Source of the DNA: Lachnospiraceae bacterium
GTDB taxonomy: Bacteria; Bacillota; Clostridia; Lachnospirales; Lachnospiraceae
Reading direction: 5' to 3'
DNA: 64,000 nt
NCBI GenBank assembly: GCA_022791575.1
Contig: JAAVZI010000074.1
Span: forward strand, 50,489 to 114,488
Below, piece by piece: positions 35,898 through 45,862 of the stretch. The notes under the pieces were generated by a model. The model saw only the letters and a list, made by a program, of their open reading frames with translations, was not told the origin of the DNA and did no database searches. Positions within the stretch are counted from its first letter, which is position 1. Each line of letters opens with the position of its first letter. The position numbers and the translations under genes were made by a program.

Positions 35898-37889
35898 TCA
35901 TATATCAATCAGTTGTTCCGCCACACAATATTCCACATTCAGCACATACCGTCTCCGATTTGCCAAACATTCAATCTCCATCTTATTCCCATCCATCCGA
36001 ATGATCCGGCATTTTCCATAATGTTTATGTACCACCAGTTCTCCCTCTTTCAGTCCAGCCGAATCTACCAAAAGTTCCCCCACAAACCGGGAAGGCTGCA
36101 GCTGCTTATTATAACGATTCATAGAATAAAAAATATGCAGCTTCTCCTTCGCCCGTGTCATTGCCACATAAAACATCCGCCGTTCTTCTTCCAGATCCTC
36201 ATCCAGCACTGACTTATGATGCGGTGTAATCCCTTCATTCGCATCAATCATGATCACAATCCGATATTCCAGACCTTTAGAAGCATGCATAGTAGACAGC
36301 GTTACCGCCTGAATCAAGTCCTTCCTCTTATTCGCCTGCTCCAATAGTTCTCGGCCATACTCTTCCATATGCCGGAACCACTCTTCATAAGTCTGAAATG
36401 GCTTCGCAGCCTCTTGAACTTCTTCTAACACTTCATACAACTCTTCCACTTTCATTCTCCGGTAGCCGGCATATTCCTGAAGATACTCTTCATACCCTAT
36501 CCCCTTGCGTATATACTGAATTGCTGCATAAGGCGGCATAGTAGACAGCATCTGCAGGTCATACTCCAGCTTCTCAATCCGCTCCACCATCCAGTCCCGG
36601 CTGCTGTAATATTGCTTAACTGCCTCTAAATTCACCGCCTCCCCGGCAAATGCTTCCCGCGAAAGATACCGTTTAGGCTTATTCATAATCTGCAGAAATT
36701 CACTGCGCTTGCGGCTTCCCAGCGCAATCTTTATGTAAGAACAAATGTTCTTCACAATCCAATGTTCATAGATATTCGGCATAGAATCTTTCATTTTAAA
36801 TGGAATATTATACTCCATCAGCTTCTGTACCAGAAGCCGAGGCTGCGTATTCGTACGAAATAGCACCGCCAAATCTTTATATTCCACACCCTCTCTCACA
36901 TAATCCTGAATTAAACGCAGAACATAGGCATTCTGCTCCGAAAATTCCTGAAATTTTCTCACATCAATCGGCGCCCCATCTTCATTAAAAGCCTCTATTG
37001 ATTTCTCAAACCGTTCTCTGTTATGAGAAATCACCCGCACAGCGCCTTTCACTACCTCTCCGCTGCACCGGTAATTCAAATTCAAAAGCACCCTTCTGGC
37101 ATTCGGATAATCCTTGTCAAAATTCAGCATAATTCCTGGCTCAGCTCCACGGAATCGATAAATACTCTGGTCATCATCCCCAACAATAAACAGATTATTC
37201 TCCGGTAATGCCAGCATCTTAATAATCTCATACTGAATCCGATTAATGTCCTGAAATTCATCAATTAAAATATATTGATACTTTTTCTGCCAAGCCCTTA
37301 ATATATCCTCCCGCTCCCGAAAAAGTTCATAACAATACACCAGCATATCATCAAAATCCAGCTGGCTACGCCTTCGCAAAAAACCATCGTATTCTTTATA
37401 AATCTTCCGAAAGACATCTTCCGGGCAATTCGTTGAATAATAATTGTCCAGATTAATCTGATCATTTTTTATCTTGCTGATCTCTCCAATAATCCCTTGA
37501 ATAAAATCCGCCTCATCCTCAATCTCCAGATCCATTTTCTGAACGGTTTCTCGGAAAAAATGCTGCCTGTCCTCTTCCCGTACAATATTTTCGGCTTTAT
37601 AGCCATATGCAAATTTTAAAATATGGAAAAATACTGCATGAAATGTTCCGAAATTAACTGGAAGATAAGATTGGTTCATCAATTTGCTGAAGCGCTGTCT
37701 CATTTCTGTGGCAGCCGCCTTAGTAAATGTAATGACTAATATATTAGAAGGATTCACGCCCTGCTGTTCAATCAGCGCGCGGATACGGTTTGTGATAACT
37801 AATGTTTTTCCTGATCCAGGGCCTGCTAGGACAAGCATAGGGCCCGTGTTATGTTCAATTGCTTCTTGCTGTGACTGGTTAAATCCCAT
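35898..37889 (-). CDS. pcrA: UvrD/PcrA-type DNA helicase
   Basis: The 663-residue superfamily 1A helicase has Walker A AGPGSGKTLVITNRI, motif II DEFQDINRIQYE, motif III VGDDDQSIYRFRGAEP, motif V HASKGLEYRIVIMIDANEG and motif VI RRMFYVAMTRAKEKLHI. The last 60 residues form a small KOW/Tudor-like domain (ELVVHKHYGKCRIIRMDGNKMEIE) known to contact RNA polymerase in PcrA. It unwinds DNA in repair and replication. It is a little shorter than PcrA of Bacillus (about 740), so it could be a second UvrD-type paralogue. A repeat copy lies just upstream. Confidence 0.92.
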   Translation of the reverse strand: MGFNQSQQEAIEHNTGPMLVLAGPGSGKTLVITNRIRALIEQQGVNPSNILVITFTKAAATEMRQRFSKLMNQSYLPVNFGTFHAVFFHILKFAYGYKAENIVREEDRQHFFRETVQKMDLEIEDEADFIQGIIGEISKIKNDQINLDNYYSTNCPEDVFRKIYKEYDGFLRRRSQLDFDDMLVYCYELFREREDILRAWQKKYQYILIDEFQDINRIQYEIIKMLALPENNLFIVGDDDQSIYRFRGAEPGIMLNFDKDYPNARRVLLNLNYRCSGEVVKGAVRVISHNRERFEKSIEAFNEDGAPIDVRKFQEFSEQNAYVLRLIQDYVREGVEYKDLAVLFRTNTQPRLLVQKLMEYNIPFKMKDSMPNIYEHWIVKNICSYIKIALGSRKRSEFLQIMNKPKRYLSREAFAGEAVNLEAVKQYYSSRDWMVERIEKLEYDLQMLSTMPPYAAIQYIRKGIGYEEYLQEYAGYRRMKVEELYEVLEEVQEAAKPFQTYEEWFRHMEEYGRELLEQANKRKDLIQAVTLSTMHASKGLEYRIVIMIDANEGITPHHKSVLDEDLEEERRMFYVAMTRAKEKLHIFYSMNRYNKQLQPSRFVGELLVDSAGLKEGELVVHKHYGKCRIIRMDGNKMEIECLANRRRYVLNVEYCVAEQLIDI

Positions 37890-37913
37890 TCCTTCACCTT
37901 TCTCTATTTGTAA

Positions 37914-37993
37914 TAGGCGATTTTGTAAATATGTTTCAAAGCGACGGGTTCGTACAGACCCTGGTTGTGAAATTATAACTCTGCAGCCGCCTA
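37914..37993. repeat. Palindromic intergenic repeat, short copy 6
   Basis: Starts TAGGCGATTTTGTAAAT, keeps GCGACGGGTTCGTACAG and ends CAGCCGCCTA. The central hairpin is lost. The final CTA is the complement of the TAG stop codon of the neighbouring gene. Confidence 0.65.
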
Positions 37994-38491
37994 TTCTGCA
38001 TAATTCATAACAACTTTAGAAATACCATCTACTGGTTCTAAACACACCACTGTACTCATACTGGTCTTAGGCTCTTCTATATCGTGACCGTAGATCGTTC
38101 TCATAACTTTAGACATCCGACTATAAACCAGGTCATTCTCACCAGGTTCTATCCCTGTAGCATTCTCTATCATAAATCGTATTTCTGCTTTTTCTTCTTC
38201 TGACAGCGCAAAAGCAAACATATGTTCTATTTCCTTTCGAAATTCCTCCAACTGTTCTTCACTCATCTTCAGAGTCACCCTGTAACTGCCCCCATAATTC
38301 GAATGATCAAGTGAATTCTCAACATGAACTATTTCATACTGACTTTTTTCAATGCCAAAGATCTGTTGAATCAGTTCTTTATCTTTCCCTTCAAGATAAA
38401 TTCCAGCATCCCTGTTAAAGAAAAAAACTAAAGCTGCCAAAAGAACTACAGCAGATAAAAGTATGATAAGCAGATATTTATGTCTTCTCAA
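37991..38491 (-). CDS. Membrane-anchored protein of unknown function
   Basis: The 166-residue protein has one N-terminal membrane helix (LLIILLSAVVLLAALVFFF) and an extracellular domain of about 135 residues with a mixed alpha/beta pattern (YEIVHVENSLDHSNYGGSYRVTLKM, VVCLEPVDGISKVVMNYAE). I do not recognise it. The TTG start has GGAGGAAAGGA nearby. Its stop codon is formed by the edge of a repeat copy, and another copy lies between it and gltX. Confidence 0.7.
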   Translation of the reverse strand: MRRHKYLLIILLSAVVLLAALVFFFNRDAGIYLEGKDKELIQQIFGIEKSQYEIVHVENSLDHSNYGGSYRVTLKMSEEQLEEFRKEIEHMFAFALSEEEKAEIRFMIENATGIEPGENDLVYSRMSKVMRTIYGHDIEEPKTSMSTVVCLEPVDGISKVVMNYAE

Positions 38492-38524
38492 ATGCTATCC
38501 TTTCCTCCCAAACCACTTCGTTAC

Positions 38525-38655
38525 TGCATATCGCGAAACTTCCTTTCACAATCAGAGTTCGGTTGCATACAATCCATACAGAGCGAATCAAAAACGTCTT
38601 TGAGCTCTGTATGGATTGTATGTAACCGAACTCGTGGCCCGAAATACCGTCCGCA
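38525..38655. repeat. Palindromic intergenic repeat, inverted copy 7
   Basis: Arms of almost 30 bases pair nearly perfectly (38555-38583 with 38604-38633), for example TACAATCCATACAGAGC with GCTCTGTATGGATTGTA. The loop GAATCAAAAACGTCTTTGA is the reverse complement of the loop of the other copies. It could also help end gltX transcription, since it lies right behind the gltX stop. Confidence 0.85.
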
Positions 38656-38660
38656 GCCTT

Positions 38661-40121
38661 CTAAGAAAGCTTCTCAATCCCTGCCTTCATTCTGGCAATT
38701 GATTCCTCTTTCCCCAAAATTTCCATAATCTCAGTTGCTCCTCCTGGCGTCATCGCTTTGCCGGATACAGCAATCCGCAGCGGCCACATCGCATAGCCGT
38801 TTTTACATCCCTTTTCTTCTACATATTTTTTCAGTACTGCAAACAACGCATCATTAGAATAATCCTCCTGTGCTTCGAAAACAGGCAGCAGCTCCTGCAA
38901 TACCTCTAAGGATGATTCCGGGGTTGTTTTCATTTTCTTATGGCGGTATAGTTCTGTATCATACTCTGGAAGCTCTTCAAAAAAGTCAATCAGCTCTTTG
39001 ATATCTGGTAAAATTTCTATACGGGTTTTTACCATTTCTGCCAGCTTTCTGCTATCATAATCCTTAGTAACTGCTTCTTTGATATAAGGAAGCGCCATCT
39101 CATGAAATTTCTCAAATTCCATGCTCTTCATGTATTCGCCGTTCATCCACTTTAATTTTACCAGATCAAAGACAGCCGGGGACTTGCTGACATGGCGGTA
39201 ATCGAATTTCTCAATCAGTTCTTCCAAAGAAAAAATCTCCTGATTATCTTCCGGGCTCCATCCAAGCAGGGCAATAAAGTTAACAATCGCCTCTGTCAGA
39301 AATCCCTGCTCCACCAAATCCTCGAAAGAAGAATGTCCGCAGCGCTTACTTAATTTCTTATGATTCTCGTCCGTAATCAGAGGTAAATGTACATACTTAG
39401 GAGGGTTCCAGCCAAATGCTTCATACAGCCTCTGATACTTAGGCGAAGAGGAAATATATTCATTTCCTCGCACCACATGCGTAATGCCCATCAAGTGGTC
39501 ATCAATGACATTGGCAAAGTTATAGGTCGGATAGCCGTCGGATTTGATCAGAATCATATCATCCAGTTCTGTATTGTCCACACGGATCTCTCCGTAAATA
39601 TCGTCAATAAAGGTCGTGCTTCCTTCTGTTGGATTGTTCTGACGAATCACATAAGGTCTGCCCGCGGCCAGATTGGCTTCTACTTCCTCTTTGGAAAGGC
39701 TGAGACAGTGTTTGTCATATACAACAATTTCTTTTTCTTCACCGGCACCTTCAATCTTCTGCTTTAAGGAATCCAGGCGCTCCTTATCACAAAAGCAGAA
39801 ATAAGCCTCTCCTTTCTCCACCAGTTTTTTCGCATATTCCAGATAAATACCACTCTTTTGACGTTCGCTCTGCACATAAGGGCCCACGCCGCCGTCCTTA
39901 TCTGGTCCCTCATCATGGATCAGACCGGTTTTTTCTAAAGTCCGGTAAATAATATCCAGGGCGCCTTCTACATACCGCTCCTGATCTGTATCTTCAATTC
40001 TTAGAATAAAATCTCCACCCTCATGCTTAGCAATCAAAAATTCATAAAGAGCGGTTCTTAAATTTCCCACATGCATTCTTCCGGTAGGGCTTGGTGCGTA
40101 TCTGGTTCTAATCTTGCTCAT
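38661..40121 (-). CDS. gltX: Glutamyl-tRNA synthetase
   Basis: GluRS (486 residues) charges tRNA-Glu and, in organisms without GlnRS, also tRNA-Gln. The class I motifs are [20 protein letters not shown] (HIGH type) and [10 protein letters not shown] (KMSKS type); FCFCDKERL near residue 112 is in the acceptor-binding part, and the anticodon-binding domain fills the last 170 residues. Good start with no ambiguity. The SGNH hydrolase gene ends 13 bases upstream, so they may be co-transcribed. Confidence 0.96.
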   Translation of the reverse strand: MSKIRTRYAPSPTGRMHVGNLRTALYEFLIAKHEGGDFILRIEDTDQERYVEGALDIIYRTLEKTGLIHDEGPDKDGGVGPYVQSERQKSGIYLEYAKKLVEKGEAYFCFCDKERLDSLKQKIEGAGEEKEIVVYDKHCLSLSKEEVEANLAAGRPYVIRQNNPTEGSTTFIDDIYGEIRVDNTELDDMILIKSDGYPTYNFANVIDDHLMGITHVVRGNEYISSSPKYQRLYEAFGWNPPKYVHLPLITDENHKKLSKRCGHSSFEDLVEQGFLTEAIVNFIALLGWSPEDNQEIFSLEELIEKFDYRHVSKSPAVFDLVKLKWMNGEYMKSMEFEKFHEMALPYIKEAVTKDYDSRKLAEMVKTRIEILPDIKELIDFFEELPEYDTELYRHKKMKTTPESSLEVLQELLPVFEAQEDYSNDALFAVLKKYVEEKGCKNGYAMWPLRIAVSGKAMTPGGATEIMEILGKEESIARMKAGIEKLS

Positions 40122-40134
40122 AGTTGTTAACTCC

Positions 40135-41454
40135 TTATTTTATCACTTTGCTTTTGTTTTTCACATGGTTTTTATTATACCGCATTATTAATGCAATTGC
40201 AACCGCAACCAGTATTAATATCCATATGGAACTGCCAATGATTTTATGGGCCTTTTCTGCCTTTTCCGTCATCGGTTGATTGATCACTGCAGCGGAATTG
40301 GCCTCTAATTTGACTTCCTGGACGCCTTCTGTCTGAAATCCGAAAAATGTCAGATTTTCTGGGCTGTTATTTCCCTTGTCTTTAAACGCACCCTCTTCCA
40401 TCACCAGTTCATACTGTTGTCCACAGGCAAGATCCTGATCTTTTCCAAGAAAGTCCTGCATAGAAAGAGTTAGTTGATACTTTCCATCATTTGTCTCAAC
40501 TAACTGTTCATTTCCTTCCAGAATATAAGAATAGGTCTGGTCTTCACTCCTCAACTGCAGCACCTTTCCCGGCGAAATCCGCACCGATTCATCAAAGAGC
40601 AACTGCATTTCTGCAAGATCCACTGGAACTGACATTTCATCGCAATTCAGAATCACATCTACATGCGGCGCTGTCGTATCCATCTGGGTATAAATATAAT
40701 CGGCCATCATCTGATAACCTGCATCATTGGGGTGAGGATCGAAATTAACACCGCTCATATTTTCAATGGAAGCTGGATTTACATTCGTATAGCCTTCCTG
40801 TCGGAAAATCGAATACATATCCATTAAGATATAATCTTTGGAATTCCGGTCAAAAGCCTTATTCAGCTCTGATATATATGTTTCACACATATCGTGAATA
40901 TTCAGCAGCGTCAATCCTTGGTATTCATAGACGACTCCATAGTAGGGATTATATACATTATCTGCATAGATCACTGCGGTAGGATTGATCTCTTTTAATT
41001 GCTTAATAATTGTCTGAAAGTTCTTCGGAAACTGTTTGCAGGCTGTACTTAATTCTTTACTTTTATCAATTCTCTTAGCAGCCGTCGCCAGAGCATCCCC
41101 GGCCTTTAGCGGGTCCTGCTTAGACAATTTGGCAAAACGTTTCTGCAGATTAGTATATAGCTCCTTGCCATCTCCTTTTACGGACGCCGCTTCAGCTACA
41201 ATAGACAGAAACGGCTTTAGAAGATCATTGAAACCAATCGATACAAAAATAACATCTGCTTGTTCCAATACTTTTTGGAAATCCTCCGTTTTCAGCTTTT
41301 CGATCAGCTGTGTACTGTCCAGTCCCGTAATGCCAAGGTTAGTTACTTTACCATCTACCTTATCTCCAATTAATGCTGCAAAACTCTTTGTTTTCGCATT
41401 CGAACTGCCAACTCCTTTTGCAATGCTGTCTCCAATTGCCACTAAATTCAACAT
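40135..41454 (-). CDS. SGNH/GDSL hydrolase with a C-terminal membrane anchor
   Basis: The 439-residue protein has an SGNH hydrolase domain (about residues 1-235) with block [12 protein letters not shown], block [12 protein letters not shown] and block [11 protein letters not shown], giving the Ser-Asp-His set of an esterase or lipase. A beta-rich domain follows (about 240-395), then one membrane helix ([17 protein letters not shown]) and a basic tail. No signal peptide is seen at the N terminus, which is odd for a protein whose C terminus looks like a cell-surface anchor. It is encoded between parC and gltX; AAAGGAG precedes the ATG. Confidence 0.85.
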   Translation of the reverse strand: MLNLVAIGDSIAKGVGSSNAKTKSFAALIGDKVDGKVTNLGITGLDSTQLIEKLKTEDFQKVLEQADVIFVSIGFNDLLKPFLSIVAEAASVKGDGKELYTNLQKRFAKLSKQDPLKAGDALATAAKRIDKSKELSTACKQFPKNFQTIIKQLKEINPTAVIYADNVYNPYYGVVYEYQGLTLLNIHDMCETYISELNKAFDRNSKDYILMDMYSIFRQEGYTNVNPASIENMSGVNFDPHPNDAGYQMMADYIYTQMDTTAPHVDVILNCDEMSVPVDLAEMQLLFDESVRISPGKVLQLRSEDQTYSYILEGNEQLVETNDGKYQLTLSMQDFLGKDQDLACGQQYELVMEEGAFKDKGNNSPENLTFFGFQTEGVQEVKLEANSAAVINQPMTEKAEKAHKIIGSSIWILILVAVAIALIMRYNKNHVKNKSKVIK

Positions 41455-41480
41455 CTAATCAGACTCCTTTTTCGTCCTCT

Positions 41481-43721
41481 TTATGTTCTCGCCTTTGTCC
41501 CTTTCGTATCTCTTCCTGCGACTTTCAGACGGTTCAGGTGCACTTCCTTCTTTCCGATTTCCACAGTCTGTATTCCGCCCTCTTTCAACAAATAAACAAA
41601 CTCCAATCCATCTTTTTCACCAAGCTTCATTCCCCGAACGCCGACTGCCGCTTTCTTTTTCATAGGAATCTCTTCCAAAGGAAAACGCAGGAATACTCCC
41701 TGCCGGGTCCGCAGCACCACATATTCATCATTTGGACTTATTGGCAGCACACAGACTACCTGATCTCCTTGTGCCAGCTTAGTGGCTGCCATCGTTTTCT
41801 TAGAAGCTTCCAATTCCAATCCTTCTACAATCTTCATCATACTCCGCTCTGTTGCAAACAGCAGCCGCTGCTCCCGTATAAATGCCAGACTCTGAATATA
41901 AACTAAGTTCTCTGTTGTACTGTCATAATTGCAAATATTGTCCATAGGCGTTCCCTTGTCACGGAATTTTCCATAAGGTACATCCACAACTTTGATAAAA
42001 TGCAGCTTTCCGGTATCTGTAAAAAGACAGATCCGGTCCGTATTCATGCAGGAGAATATAGTCTTATTCTCTCCATCTGCGGCTTCTTTATTCCGCTCAT
42101 AGACAGAGACATCTACCGTCTTAATATATCCAAAGCGGTCAATCAGGACCATAACCTCTTTTTCTTCCATTTTCTTTTCTTCAAATACCGCTTCAGCTCC
42201 GTTCTCAATAACTGTCCGGCGGGGACGGGCATATTTTTTCTTCCATTGATCCAACTCTTTCATCAGAAATTTTGTCATAACAGCCCGGTCACCTAAGAGG
42301 TTTCGATAATCTGCAATATGCTTCAATGTTGCCTCATGCTCTTTCAATAATGCCTCAATCTCCAGACCAATTAGGCTGTGCAGGCGCATTTCCAAAATCG
42401 CCTTGGCCTGCGGCTCAGTAAAACGCAGTTTTGCTGCTAGTTTTCTGGATTTTTCAGACTTAAATTGAATCTTCCCTGTTTCTCCATGAACCAGGCAGGC
42501 TTTTACTTCTTTCAATGTTTTGCTGCCGCGGATAATCTCAATAATCAGGTCAATCACATCACAGGCCTTGATTAAACCTTCCTGAATCTCGCTTTTTTCC
42601 AGTTCTTTATTGAGCAATGTCGTATATTTCCGTGCTGCTAGTTCATATTGAAATTCCACATGATGACGGATGATCTGCTTGAGACTTAAAACTTCTGGCT
42701 TCTGGTTAGCTACAGCTAACATATTGACTCCGAATGTATCTTCCAGTTTTGTCTTTTTATAAAGCATGTTTTTCAGATTTTCTACATCTGCATTTTTACG
42801 CAGTTCCAGAACAATCCGAATGCCCTCTTTACTGGATTCATTTGTAATATCCACGATATCTGTCGTTTTCTTCGTTTCTACCAGATTGGCTACATCATTG
42901 AGAAATTTACCAATATTCGCACCGATCATCGTATAGGGAAGCTCGGTAATCACAAGCTTGTCTTTCCCGTTTTTGCCCTTTTCGACTTCGACTTTGCCGC
43001 GGATTTTGATTTTACCGACACCATTTTTATAGATCTCTGGTAGTTCGTCTTTATTGATGACAATGCCTCCGGTAGGGAAATCCGGGCCTTTTATAATCTT
43101 AAGCAGCTGCTCGTCGCTAACCAGGGGATTTTTCATATAAGCTTTGACGGCATCGATCACTTCTCCTAGATTATGGGTAGGAATGCTGGTAACCATTCCT
43201 ACGGCTATCCCTTCAGCACCATTGACCAACAAGTTGGGAATTCGTACCGGCAATACTGCCGGCTCCTTTTCTGTCTCATCAAAATTGGGAACAAAATCCA
43301 CCACATTTTTATCTAAATCCGCCAAGAAAACTTCCTGCGTAACCCGCTCTAAACGAGCTTCTGTATAACGCATAGCAGCAGCTCCGTCGCCTTCGATCGA
43401 ACCAAAGTTTCCATGTCCGTCTACCAGCGTCATACCTTTCTTAAAATCCTGCGCCATCACCACTAGGGATTCATAGATGGAACTATCACCGTGAGGATGA
43501 TACTTACCCATTGTATCCCCGACAATACGCGCGCATTTACGGTATGGCCGGTCATAGCGGATGCCTAATTCGTGCATATCATACAGGGTTCTCCTCTGTA
43601 CTGGCTTTAAGCCGTCCCGCACATCTGGCAGAGCTCTTGCCACGATTACACTCATGGCATAATTGATAAATGATTTCTGCATTTCTTCCGAATATTCGGT
43701 CTTGATAATCTGTGAATCCAT
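41481..43721 (-). CDS. parC: DNA topoisomerase IV subunit A
   Basis: The 746-residue type II topoisomerase A subunit begins with the winged-helix region VSVIVARALPDVRDGLKPVQRR-like core and has the catalytic tyrosine in AAMRYTEARL. Residues about 30-440 form the breakage-reunion domain and the last 240 the beta-pinwheel (FIKVVDVPYGKFRDKGTPMD). I see no GyrA box (QRRGGRG type) in the pinwheel, which favours ParC over GyrA. It follows parE by nine bases. It decatenates daughter chromosomes. Confidence 0.88.
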   Translation of the reverse strand: MDSQIIKTEYSEEMQKSFINYAMSVIVARALPDVRDGLKPVQRRTLYDMHELGIRYDRPYRKCARIVGDTMGKYHPHGDSSIYESLVVMAQDFKKGMTLVDGHGNFGSIEGDGAAAMRYTEARLERVTQEVFLADLDKNVVDFVPNFDETEKEPAVLPVRIPNLLVNGAEGIAVGMVTSIPTHNLGEVIDAVKAYMKNPLVSDEQLLKIIKGPDFPTGGIVINKDELPEIYKNGVGKIKIRGKVEVEKGKNGKDKLVITELPYTMIGANIGKFLNDVANLVETKKTTDIVDITNESSKEGIRIVLELRKNADVENLKNMLYKKTKLEDTFGVNMLAVANQKPEVLSLKQIIRHHVEFQYELAARKYTTLLNKELEKSEIQEGLIKACDVIDLIIEIIRGSKTLKEVKACLVHGETGKIQFKSEKSRKLAAKLRFTEPQAKAILEMRLHSLIGLEIEALLKEHEATLKHIADYRNLLGDRAVMTKFLMKELDQWKKKYARPRRTVIENGAEAVFEEKKMEEKEVMVLIDRFGYIKTVDVSVYERNKEAADGENKTIFSCMNTDRICLFTDTGKLHFIKVVDVPYGKFRDKGTPMDNICNYDSTTENLVYIQSLAFIREQRLLFATERSMMKIVEGLELEASKKTMAATKLAQGDQVVCVLPISPNDEYVVLRTRQGVFLRFPLEEIPMKKKAAVGVRGMKLGEKDGLEFVYLLKEGGIQTVEIGKKEVHLNRLKVAGRDTKGTKART

Positions 43722-43730
43722 ACGGCCCTC

Positions 43731-45653
43731 CTAAATATCCAGTTCTGCCTCATTGGCATTTTCATATATAAAATGTCTTCTTGGTGCAACTTCAGAACCC
43801 ATCAGCAGTTCTGTTACATCCGAAGCCATCCGTGCATCCTCAATCTCTACGCTCTTCAGCATGCGGGTTTCCGGATTCAGCGTCGTTTCCCAGAGCTGTT
43901 CTGCATCCATCTCACCCAGTCCTTTATAACGCTGCAGAGTAAAGCTGCCCTTATGGGTCTTCCGATATTTTTCCAGCGCCACTTCGTCATAGAGGTATTC
44001 CTCTTCTCCCTTGCTTGGCATAGCCTTATATAGAGGCGGCATGGCAATATAGACATGTCCCTGAAAGATCAGATCAGGCATAAAACGATAGAAAAGAGTT
44101 AAAAGCAGCGTACAGATATGCGCGCCATCCACATCGGCATCCGCCATAATAATAATCTTGTCATAACGCAGCTTTGAAATGTCAAAATCATTGCCGTATC
44201 CTTCCGAAAATCCGCACCCAAATGCATTAATCATAGTCTTAATTTCAGCATTGGCCAGAATCTTATCGATACTTGCTTTCTCTACATTCAGAATCTTGCC
44301 ACGGATCGGCAGAATAGCCTGGTACTTCCGGTTTCTTGCATTTTTAGCGGAACCTCCAGCCGAATCCCCTTCCACAATAAAGATCTCACATTCCTTGGCA
44401 TTGCGGCTTTCGCAGTTGGCCAGTTTTCCATTTGTATCAAAGGAATACTTCTGCCTGGTCAGCATATTGGTCTTAGCCTTTTCCTCTTTTTTGCGGATAC
44501 TGGCTGCCCGCTCCGCGCTGGCGAGAATCGTTTTCAGCGTCTCTAAGTTCTTATCAAAATAAAGGACGATTTCATCGCCAGTAATTTTACTAACTGCCTT
44601 TAAAGCGTCCTGGTTATCTAACTTGGTCTTGGTCTGGCCTTCGAAAATAGGGTCTGGATGCTTAACGGAAATTACTGCAGTCAGGCCGTTTCGAATATCT
44701 GCTCCGGTAAAATTGGCATCCTTTTCTTTTAATATACCAATTTCCCGTGCATAATTGTTCATAACCGTTGTTAAAATAGTCTTAAATCCAGTCAGATGGG
44801 TTCCACCCTCAGTATTATAGATATTATTGCAGAATCCAAGGACATTTTCATGAAATTCATTGGTATACTGAAAGGCTGCTTCTACCGTAATGCCATCATT
44901 CTCTCCTTTAAAATAGATTGGCTCATGAAGTACATCCGCCTTTTTATTGATATCTTTGATATAACCTACCAATCCATCCTGCTCATGAAACGTTTCCCGA
45001 ACGATCTCTTCGCCTCTTCGATCCTCGTAATAAATCGTTAAATTGGGATTCAGATAAGCGGTCTCATGCAGACGGCTCATGACTTCTGTCCCTTTAAAAC
45101 GAGTCCTCTCAAAGATCGTATCATCCGGCAAAAAATGTATCCAAGTTCCGGTCTTATTGGTCTTTCCCACAATAGGCAGCAGTCCGTTCTCTAATTCTAT
45201 GACGGGTATGCCCTTCTCATATTTATCATAATGAATCCCGCCGTCACGGTTAACCTTGATTTCCAGATAGGTAGACAGTGCATTAACAACAGAGGAACCA
45301 ACTCCATGAAGTCCCCCGCTGGTTTTGTAGATTTGATCGTCAAATTTACCACCCGCATGCAGGGTCGTAAAGACAACTCTTTCTGCAGATACCCCCTTAC
45401 TATGCATGTCCACTGGAATTCCGCGGCCATTATCCCAGACTGTTGCCGAACCATCTGCTTCCAAAATTACATGTATTTCACTGCAGAATCCTGCCAGATG
45501 CTCATCTACGGAATTATCTACAATTTCATAAATTAAATGGTTGAGACCTTTACGTGTTACGCTTCCTATGTACATTGCAGGCCTTTTACGAACCGCTTCT
45601 AAACCTTCCAATACGGATATACTGCCTGCATCATAATTTATTTGTGCTGCCAT
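43731..45653 (-). CDS. parE: DNA topoisomerase IV subunit B
   Basis: The 640-residue GHKL ATPase subunit starts with SVLEGLEAVRKRPAMYIGS and has EIVDNSVDEHLAG, DNGRGIPVDMH and GLHGVGSSVVNAL of the ATP site, then the TOPRIM domain (IFIVEGDSAGGSAKNARNRK, IIMADADVDGAHICTLLLT) and the C-terminal IYENANEAELDI. GyrB and ParE are hard to separate by eye; pairing with an A subunit lacking the GyrA box supports ParE. Upstream lie two hairpins and a LexA-like box. Confidence 0.87.
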   Translation of the reverse strand: MAAQINYDAGSISVLEGLEAVRKRPAMYIGSVTRKGLNHLIYEIVDNSVDEHLAGFCSEIHVILEADGSATVWDNGRGIPVDMHSKGVSAERVVFTTLHAGGKFDDQIYKTSGGLHGVGSSVVNALSTYLEIKVNRDGGIHYDKYEKGIPVIELENGLLPIVGKTNKTGTWIHFLPDDTIFERTRFKGTEVMSRLHETAYLNPNLTIYYEDRRGEEIVRETFHEQDGLVGYIKDINKKADVLHEPIYFKGENDGITVEAAFQYTNEFHENVLGFCNNIYNTEGGTHLTGFKTILTTVMNNYAREIGILKEKDANFTGADIRNGLTAVISVKHPDPIFEGQTKTKLDNQDALKAVSKITGDEIVLYFDKNLETLKTILASAERAASIRKKEEKAKTNMLTRQKYSFDTNGKLANCESRNAKECEIFIVEGDSAGGSAKNARNRKYQAILPIRGKILNVEKASIDKILANAEIKTMINAFGCGFSEGYGNDFDISKLRYDKIIIMADADVDGAHICTLLLTLFYRFMPDLIFQGHVYIAMPPLYKAMPSKGEEEYLYDEVALEKYRKTHKGSFTLQRYKGLGEMDAEQLWETTLNPETRMLKSVEIEDARMASDVTELLMGSEVAPRRHFIYENANEAELDI

Positions 45654-45712
45654 ATTCTGCTCCTTTTAACATCAATCGGACCAAGCCCCGATTCAGATTT
45701 CCATATTTCAGA

Positions 45713-45755
45713 GTGTGTTTGAAAATTACTCTAAATTCGTAATTCTCAAACACAC
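45713..45755 (-). promoter_or_regulatory. Inverted repeat upstream of parE
   Basis: GTGTGTTTGAAAATTAC pairs with GTAATTCTCAAACACAC, 16 of 17 positions, around a nine-base loop. It lies about 60 bases before the parE start, in the leader or promoter region. Confidence 0.6.
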
Positions 45756-45797
45756 TTGGGAATACGTTTTACATCTTATCATATGTTTTGGAGTCAT

Positions 45798-45846
45798 GTC
45801 AAGAGAATTTAAGAACTTACGTTCGACATTTTAAAAGTCTCTTGAC
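45798..45846 (-). promoter_or_regulatory. Inverted repeat with a LexA-like box in its loop
   Basis: GTCAAGAGA and TCTCTTGAC with flanking TTTAA/TTAAA arms form a stem, and the loop holds GAACTTACGTTC (45813-45824), close to a Firmicute SOS box. It lies between the end of the BofC-like gene and parE. Confidence 0.5.
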
Positions 45847-45862
45847 GATTAAGGCTTTTTCA

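Noticed and set aside
36738..36751. AGAACAAATGTTCT, a perfect LexA-like dyad
   Set aside because: It lies deep inside the helicase coding sequence, more than 1.1 kb from its start, so a promoter role is unlikely; probably chance.
38555..38633. Dedicated gltX terminator
   Set aside because: The stem belongs to the repeat family and lacks a T-run in the gltX direction, so it is listed as a repeat, although it may hinder transcription.
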